Positions 58,518 to 64,000 of a stretch of DNA of 64,000 nt are shown in pieces (within the stretch, counting starts at the first letter, position 1; every line of letters starts with the position of its first letter). The notes under the pieces were generated by a model. The model was not told the origin of the DNA. It saw only the letters and a program-made list of their open reading frames with translations, and searched no databases. This stretch comes from Tetrapyrgos nigripes (taxonomy: Eukaryota; Basidiomycota; Agaricomycetes; Agaricales; Campanellaceae), in the NCBI GenBank assembly GCA_013368315.1, contig JAACJM010000233.1, forward strand, positions 62,001 to 126,000. Direction: 5' to 3'. The position numbers and the translations under genes are program-made.

Positions 58518-58520
58518 AAG

Positions 58521-58718
58521 CACAGCGGGGCGCGGAGCATATTTGCCAGCTATTTTTGTGCGCTCATAAATGACAGATCTTTGCTCGGCCCCGGGCATAC
58601 TCCATATGGAATATCGGCCTCAAATCGGTGCCATATGGAGTATGCCCAGTGCCGAGCAAAATCCGTCATTTAAGAGCGCACAAAAATAGCAGGCAAATAT
58701 GCTCCGCGCCCCGCTGTG
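58521..58718. mobile_element. Foldback MITE, CACTA/CMC-like
   Basis: A 198-bp near-perfect inverted repeat starting CACAGCGGGGCGCGGAGCAT with its complement at the right end; flanked by AAG at 58518-58520 and 58719-58721. It has the same layout as the element at 45834 (CAC... end, 3-bp duplication) but unrelated internal sequence. Confidence 0.85.
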
Positions 58719-58727
58719 AAGCTTCCC

Positions 58728-59934
58728 CCAAGGGGTGACCGGAATTTGAACCCGTTATATCGGGTCGAAATTTTTTTTAAGCCATCGTTCACAAGACCGA
58801 CCGACCGACATGCTGACTAAGCTACTATATATGGAAGGTCGGTCGCGCGGGTGTACGCGTCATCCTTTCTCTGCATCACCAGTGTACAGTATCATCATGT
58901 ATGAGAGTGTTTTATTCACTCACCTTTCTTCTATAGCACCTATTATTCGCCCCACTTTCCCTTCAAGAAGTGTAAACTCGACTCCGTTCTTCGCCAAATA
59001 CACAAAGACACGGTATAGTGCCCTCACGCCTTCATCGCCGCCTTTTATCAGCTTAACTATCTCTTCAGATGGTCGTTGAAGTATCCCGTTCAGCACCTGA
59101 TCCCAGACCTCCCATACATCCTCTCCGTCCTCGACAGTAACCCCACCAGGTGGGTCACCATATGCGAAACAAGCAAGATCGTCGTTTGGCATGGCCTTCT
59201 CCAAATCTCCGGGAAGGCTTTCAATAAGTCTGCGGAGAGTGTCAAGGAGCGGTATCGATGTGGGCTCTAGTGTCGAGGATACTGCTGGAATGGTAGGAGG
59301 TGAAATACCAGAATTTTGTACTGGCTGTGTGCGTATCGGGGCTGGGGCTTGGACGAGGGAAGGTACAGGCTTCGCCCGTGGTATTCCAGCAAACATATCA
59401 GCAATAGTACATTGCTTTCCAGTCTTCCCTCTTTTTTTCTGAGCCTCTTGACAAGCCCGTTGCCCTTGGTGTGTTTTTAGAATTGCTGAAACATCCTTCA
59501 ACACTCCAGGGTTAACCGCTGTTCCACATTCTGGGCAAACAGGCCAGCCGCTGGTGCTAGCCTTGTAGCTATGTGAGTGCAATATTTATTGATACCAGAG
59601 CTTACTACTCACCTCAGGGGCCATTGCAGCAGCACTCAGAAGGATAAGCTGGTGTTGGAGCAGGTCGTCGTGAGTCAGTAGGTATTTGATTTTTAGTTGT
59701 AATACTGCATGACAAATGTGTATCTACTTTATACTGTAACTCTGAGGTCTACAGTGCACAGACTAGTTCCAGAAGCCAGTGAAAGTGTTTTGAGGCAGTT
59801 TTGAGTGATTGGGAGTGGTACGGACCCGTGAAACTCTAGCAGAAAAAGATGATATGTTTTTTTTTTTAAGACCCAGACCAAGACACCGACTGACCGACCC
59901 TATGTAACGGGTTCACGGCCCGGTCACCCCTTGG
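58728..59934. mobile_element. TIR element carrying an accessory-type protein gene
   Basis: The ends are inverted: CCAAGGGGTGACCGG at 58728 and the complement ending at 59934. The match continues inward as TGAACCCGTTAYA and a GGGTCG block, then GACCGACCGAC-type repeats and a T-run on each side. CTTCCC flanks both ends (58722-58727 and 59935-59940). No transposase is inside, only the gene at 58920-59582. The TIR resembles a tRNA T-arm plus acceptor end (GGGTTCAAATTCC on the minus strand), which may be chance. Confidence 0.72.
58920..59582 (-). CDS. Transposon-borne accessory protein with N-terminal zinc-finger-like motif
   Basis: A single 220-codon frame ending 58920. Residues 15-45 contain CPECGTAV, then 20-odd residues to HQGQRAC, a possible C2HC zinc site. 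The middle is Pro-rich; the C-terminal half is helical and acidic (DTLRRLIESLPGDLEKAM; EDVWEVWDQVLNGIL) and ends LLEGKVGRIIGAIEE. Proteins of this pattern recur near transposons in Agaricomycetes; no biochemical function is known to me. A donor-like site just after the Met region suggests a possible small upstream exon near 59630. It appears intact. Confidence 0.65.
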   Translation of the reverse strand: MHSHSYKASTSGWPVCPECGTAVNPGVLKDVSAILKTHQGQRACQEAQKKRGKTGKQCTIADMFAGIPRAKPVPSLVQAPAPIRTQPVQNSGISPPTIPAVSSTLEPTSIPLLDTLRRLIESLPGDLEKAMPNDDLACFAYGDPPGGVTVEDGEDVWEVWDQVLNGILQRPSEEIVKLIKGGDEGVRALYRVFVYLAKNGVEFTLLEGKVGRIIGAIEER

Positions 59935-59940
59935 CTTCCC

Positions 59941-61234
59941 CAGTTCTCCCCCCTCTCTCGAATCATGTGCATTATGTAAGCTGCGCATAACACACATTTT
60001 TTATAAAAGTATATAAAAATTGCATGGTCTAACCATGCAAGATTTTTGTTATGCAAGACGTTTTCTAAAACCAATGGATCAACCATAGGCACTTTTATAA
60101 AGCACGTCCGCTTGCGCACGATTTTTTGAAAATCCAGCACCCCCTGGACCTATTCTCACGACCCTAGCGTCACCGGTCCATCGTCCATTTCCCATTTTAG
60201 AAAGCGGCAACGTCCGTCTGATTCCGCTTGTTCCGTTATCAGTTCCGCGGCAAATGTTTGGACACATGTGGCAGCACAGCATCTCTGCTCCTCCTCAGCT
60301 CGCCTCGTCACTTTTCGGTTGGGCTTTTATTGTTTGCCCTCTAAATTGCTGGCGTATTCCCCCTGTTCATCTCTGATGCATTAACACGAGGCTTTGATTG
60401 GGTAGCATCCCCTTGATTTTTGATTCGCAGTACTAATCAATTCCCGTGTATGACCAAAATTCCCATTGTATGACCAAAAATCCTTCGAAATGCTAGTAGC
60501 GATCCTATTTCCCTGGGAAATGATGATGGTTATACAGTGCTTCACAATTTTGCAATTTCGAGAGTAAGAAAGTGTGCATTCAAGGCCCAGTACTTGCAAT
60601 TTACGTTGTATGACTGAAATTCCTTCGAAACTGATTGATGCTAATTCCGTACATAACGAGGATATGTCTCATAGATTTGCCATTCAGAAAGCAAGAAATT
60701 GTATGTTCCAGGTCCAGTGCGATCAATGTATGACCAAAATTATTGTTGTATGACCGAAATTCGTTCAGAATCGAAATACCAGTACCGTTTGCATACGGTA
60801 TGGTAAAATTTCGAGCACAAGTATCTTCTTGATGTGACATGAACCACCAGACATTCTGTCGTGATGGGCAGAGACGGGCCAGAAAATTATTCTGAACTCT
60901 TCGGGATAAATTTCCAACGTCGGTGTAGTCCTGAGGATAAAAATATGACAACCCATCAGCAGAGCAAGCTGTAGCGCGTCGTATGCCCGAGTGGACTGGC
61001 ACCGACACCCGAAGACTGCAGGTCTAGCGGAGGCTCAGCGACAGAATAGGATGGATATCAGACTTCTTTGATGCAGTGAAGATCGTTATACAAAACTATT
61101 TATGTTTACAACGGTTCCAGAAAATAATGGGAATTGCCGATCATTTATAGAGTAGCGTACATGCACTTGTAACACATTTTATTGCCAAATATAGTATTGA
61201 CCTCCCTTTTACATACTGCCACGTCACTCATAGG
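59941..61234. other. Stretch with imperfect tandem repeats
   Basis: Contains TTGTATGACCAAAATTC-type words at 60449, 60470, 60604, 60727 and 60746 (see findings). The minus-strand frame 61008-60601 reads across them. No gene is recognised. Confidence 0.4.
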
Positions 61235-63074
61235 ATGGCCAACAGCGACAATAGTGACATAGAATTCAAATTCAACGGCTTCAAGGAGCTCCTGGGTAGT
61301 GAGGAGCGCGCAGAAATGGATGCAGACCCTCTCGCAGATGAGTCCGAAGACGATGAAACCCTGACTGCTATTGACAAGAGCAAGAACATCACGCAGTCCT
61401 TGTTTGACGAAGTAAGAAAGGACCTGGGTGATGCTAAGTGTACGCATGTCCTTCTTTGCTACTATTCAGTCTGATTGAGCATTTTTGCAGTGATGAAATG
61501 GCATGTTACCAACAACAAGGTGCAAAAAGAAATTGAAAGGAAGTGCAAGAATGCTGAGAGACAGAGAAAGTGTCACACAGAATTGAAGGCACAGAAGGCT
61601 GCTGAGGACCAGGAGAATAGTGATGAATCAGCTGAGGAGGACAGCAAGCCACGCAAGAAAGCCAAGACAACCTCCAAGGCATCTTCAAGTTCCAAGGCAC
61701 CCGATAATGAGTTGACGCAAATCATTGGGTACATCCAGGTGTGTGTATCTCCTCTGGTCTCCTTTCTTCTTGTATTGATTCCATGCAGGTTCGGAAAGAT
61801 GCAGTGCTGACAACCTCAACCAAGAAAGCTTCTGTCCTGCAATTTGTCTCTCGCAGCCCAATCCTCATCAACGAAGAACATGACTACGACTCATTTCTCA
61901 AGGAGCTCTCTGGTGCTTTACCCTGTCCTGTTGAGAATATTTCTCAAGGCTCTATGCTCTACCATGCCCAGGTCCCAGCAAACTCTCCTAACCTGCCTGT
62001 TGGTAATGAGACTGCGTACAAAGCAATGTTTCAAGTCTTCAAGGCCAAACGTGGAAATGGTCCCTACAGTGTTTTTCTCATCATGGATCCTCCTGCAAAG
62101 CCTGCCATTGAAGATCTGGTATGTCCTGCTTTATCTCATGTGGTACCTTGATCTCATGTCATGCCAGATTTGGGACACTGGTTCAGGCAAAAAATCCAGT
62201 TTTGATTTCACTTCAGTTGAAGCAGGACCAGATGGCACTCCTGTCTCCTCGAGTATCAGTGCCCAGAAGGTGAGAGTTTATTTGACTGACCGTTTGCATG
62301 TGCTGATATTTTTCAGGTGTCTTTGGATGCAGCCAAAGAGCCTTTCATGCAGGAGCTTCTTGCTGAATACCCTATAGGCAACAATCCACTTTATCCCGAC
62401 AAGCACATTTACACAAACTTGGCTGGTACTTCCTGGGAGCTGGAGGACATGCGTCTCTCTGTGTGGGTGGCACATTGGGTGAGTGGTCACACTTTCATCT
62501 GAATCATGATTCTGATTATTCTCAGTCTCACGGTTCGCCTGGCGTCAATAGGAAAACTCCACCAGTTTCCAACTGGTTCAATTTTGACCATGCTCTCAAG
62601 AAACCATAAGTGGTGACTACTATTCCTTCCTTGTCTTCTGCCATGCCCTCGGCTCCTGCCATGCCCTCCTCCACTTTATCTATGCCAGCTCTTGATACAA
62701 GAGACTGTTTCATGGACTTTGCTATGCTTGCTATGATGCAAAACATGTCGCAGGGTATGGCATATCCAAACATGCCTTTCAGTAATCATATGGCCAATGC
62801 TCCTGCACTGAACTCATCTGCTCCAGCCTCACTGTCCAAAGCCCGTCTGGTTTCTCTGGAGGAGTTCTGTCAACACTACAATCTCATCCCTGTTGATCAG
62901 AACCATCTTGCTGATCTGGAATACAAACCCGGCAACCATGCAATTGAGAAGTTGGAGAAGGTGGAGTGGAGTGAAGTTGGCTTCAAGGCTTTGTCCTGGG
63001 CCAATATTCTGGAGGTACATAAGAGGTTTCTGAAGGATATGAAGGCTGGAGTTTGGGATGGACCTTCTCAGTAA
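61235..63074 (+). pseudogene. Transposon accessory gene with one in-frame stop
   Basis: Exons 61235-61427, 61491-61738, 61789-62118, 62168-62269, 62317-62478 and 62526 onward are joined by GT-AG introns and stay in frame. The product has a charged Lys/Glu stretch (QKEIERKCKNAERQRKC), a basic patch PRKKAKTTSK, a middle domain with ILINEEHDYDSFLKELSG, and a compact C-terminus (ARLVSLEEFCQHYNL, EYKPGNHAIEKLEKV, MKAGVWDG). This C-terminus recurs in Agaricomycete transposon-associated proteins of unknown role. A TAA at 62607-62609 interrupts the last exon; the same frame continues to 63072. It is tail-to-tail with the DDE transposase. Function as a full-length protein is doubtful. Confidence 0.65.
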
Positions 63075-63227
63075 GGTATACATACTTTTTGCACTGTCTC
63101 CTCATCACAGCATTGTTGTAATCTTGTATCTCTGTACCATGGTTGCACTGTTTCACTTTTATGGTCATTTGAGTTGTACAGTATTGTAGAGTCACTGATA
63201 ATTATCAAGTACAGTATTACATTCAAA

Positions 63228-64000
63228 TTATCTGTCTTCACGTACAATATATCCTGCATGTTGGAACCATGCTGTAGCCATAGCTGGAGTAACACAGGAG
63301 CATGTGTCAAGTAGAGCGAGTACTGGGTCTTGCACTTGGCAGATCATGTCACTGTGATGACACAGATAAGCTTTCCCTGGACGTCTTTGAGATTCTAGAC
63401 CAGGAACCAGAACAACAAAGATTGACTTACAAGTACTGAACGACTCCTCAATTGGATTTAGATCTGGTGAGTATGGTGGCAAATAGAGAAGTAAAACTCC
63501 TGAAAAATGCGATTCAGAAAAGGGAAGATAAGAGAAGAAAAAAGAACACACCAACTGCATTACATGCATCAACCACTGTGTCCGTGTGGTGAATGTGACA
63601 ATTGTCCATAACAAGGACACTGTGTTCATCAGGGAATGGCTTCATTTGCGGTAGCTAGAACTATTCAGTCAATGTATCTAAACCTCAGGAACAGTTGCGA
63701 CATACCACATCTTCAGTAATAAACTCAAAAAAGTCATAGGAATCCAGAGACCCTTCAATAACCTTCAACGCAATGTAACCCTGCATGCTCATAGCAGCAA
63801 CCAATGAGTACTGGTCACCATGAACAAAAGACTGTGAACTGACTGCCTGCTGTCCCTGGAGTGCATATCCATAGCTACGACTGAGAGTATGCTTGTCTTT
63901 GCTTGATTCATCAACAGTGACAAACTTGGTCCCTGTTCCAGAGAAGTCGGTTTGGACAGAATGAATATAATCTCTTCAGAGAGCTTCATTATGTTCCTTG
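63228..64000 (-). CDS. Tc1/mariner-like DDE transposase (partial, runs off window)
   Basis: Minus strand, 5' end outside the window. Exons as read: to 63706, 63654-63552, 63499-63432 or so, then a further exon ending 63228. The first Asp is in KFVTVDES, the second in SVLVMDNCHIHH and the Glu in YSPDLNPIEES, the DDE_3 / IS630-Tc1 pattern. The HGDQYSLVAAMSMQGY stretch between the two Asp residues is also typical. Introns are short and GT-AG. It catalyses cut-and-paste transposition. I saw no stop in the visible exons, so it may be intact. Confidence 0.82.

Noticed and set aside
1..64000. CRISPR arrays, ribosome binding sites, operons or riboswitches
   Set aside because: Spliced genes and fungal transposons show this is eukaryotic nuclear DNA; no array of identical repeats with unique spacers was found.

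Overview
The window looks like part of a mushroom-forming basidiomycete (Agaricomycetes) nuclear genome. Real genes are cut by many 50-65 bp GT-AG introns. The mobile-element families are typical of these fungi: a KDZ transposase with its cysteine clusters, Helitron-type helicase debris, a LINE, LTR elements and many small inverted-repeat elements. No species can be named from the sequence. Most of the 64 kb is transposon-derived; only three host genes are clearly intact.

Layout. 1-10 kb is element-rich: a deletion derivative of an LTR retrotransposon with perfect 5-bp target duplications (553-2343), a GGCCTG-rich hAT-like element (6489-7125), and one hAT-like element inserted three bases inside another (8292-9583), both with perfect 8-bp duplications. 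10.7-13.2 kb holds an intact 11-exon secreted GMC oxidoreductase (minus strand). 17.2-18.5 kb holds an unusual structure: a truncated RecQ-like helicase gene between two ~155 bp inverted arms, each carrying an internal hairpin whose stem differs between arms while staying self-complementary. 20.7-21.4 kb is an intact gene for a small secreted 8-cysteine protein. 23.6-25.3 kb has clusters of an AGCTTGA repeat, and 26.2-27.4 kb a broken Helitron-type helicase C-terminus.

28.6-35.2 kb is a KDZ transposon neighbourhood: an accessory gene (plus) tail-to-tail with a decayed KDZ transposase (minus), then fragments of a histone H3 gene and an RTA1-like membrane-protein gene, each still carrying an intron. 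37.4-44.9 kb is a decayed LINE (minus) split by two solo LTRs of one family, each with perfect 5-bp target duplications. 45.8-46.7 kb has two foldback elements. 49.1-50.4 kb is an intact four-exon C2H2 zinc-finger gene. 54-56 kb holds a second LINE C-terminal fragment and tRNA-Ile-like relics. 58.5-59.9 kb has a foldback element and a TIR element encoding an accessory-type protein. 61.2-64 kb is another accessory gene tail-to-tail with a Tc1/mariner-like DDE transposase that runs off the window.

The host genes do not form a pathway. A roughly 60-bp dispersed repeat occurs at five places, on both strands. Exon coordinates come from reading frame and splice sites by eye; family names come from remembered motifs, not from a search.
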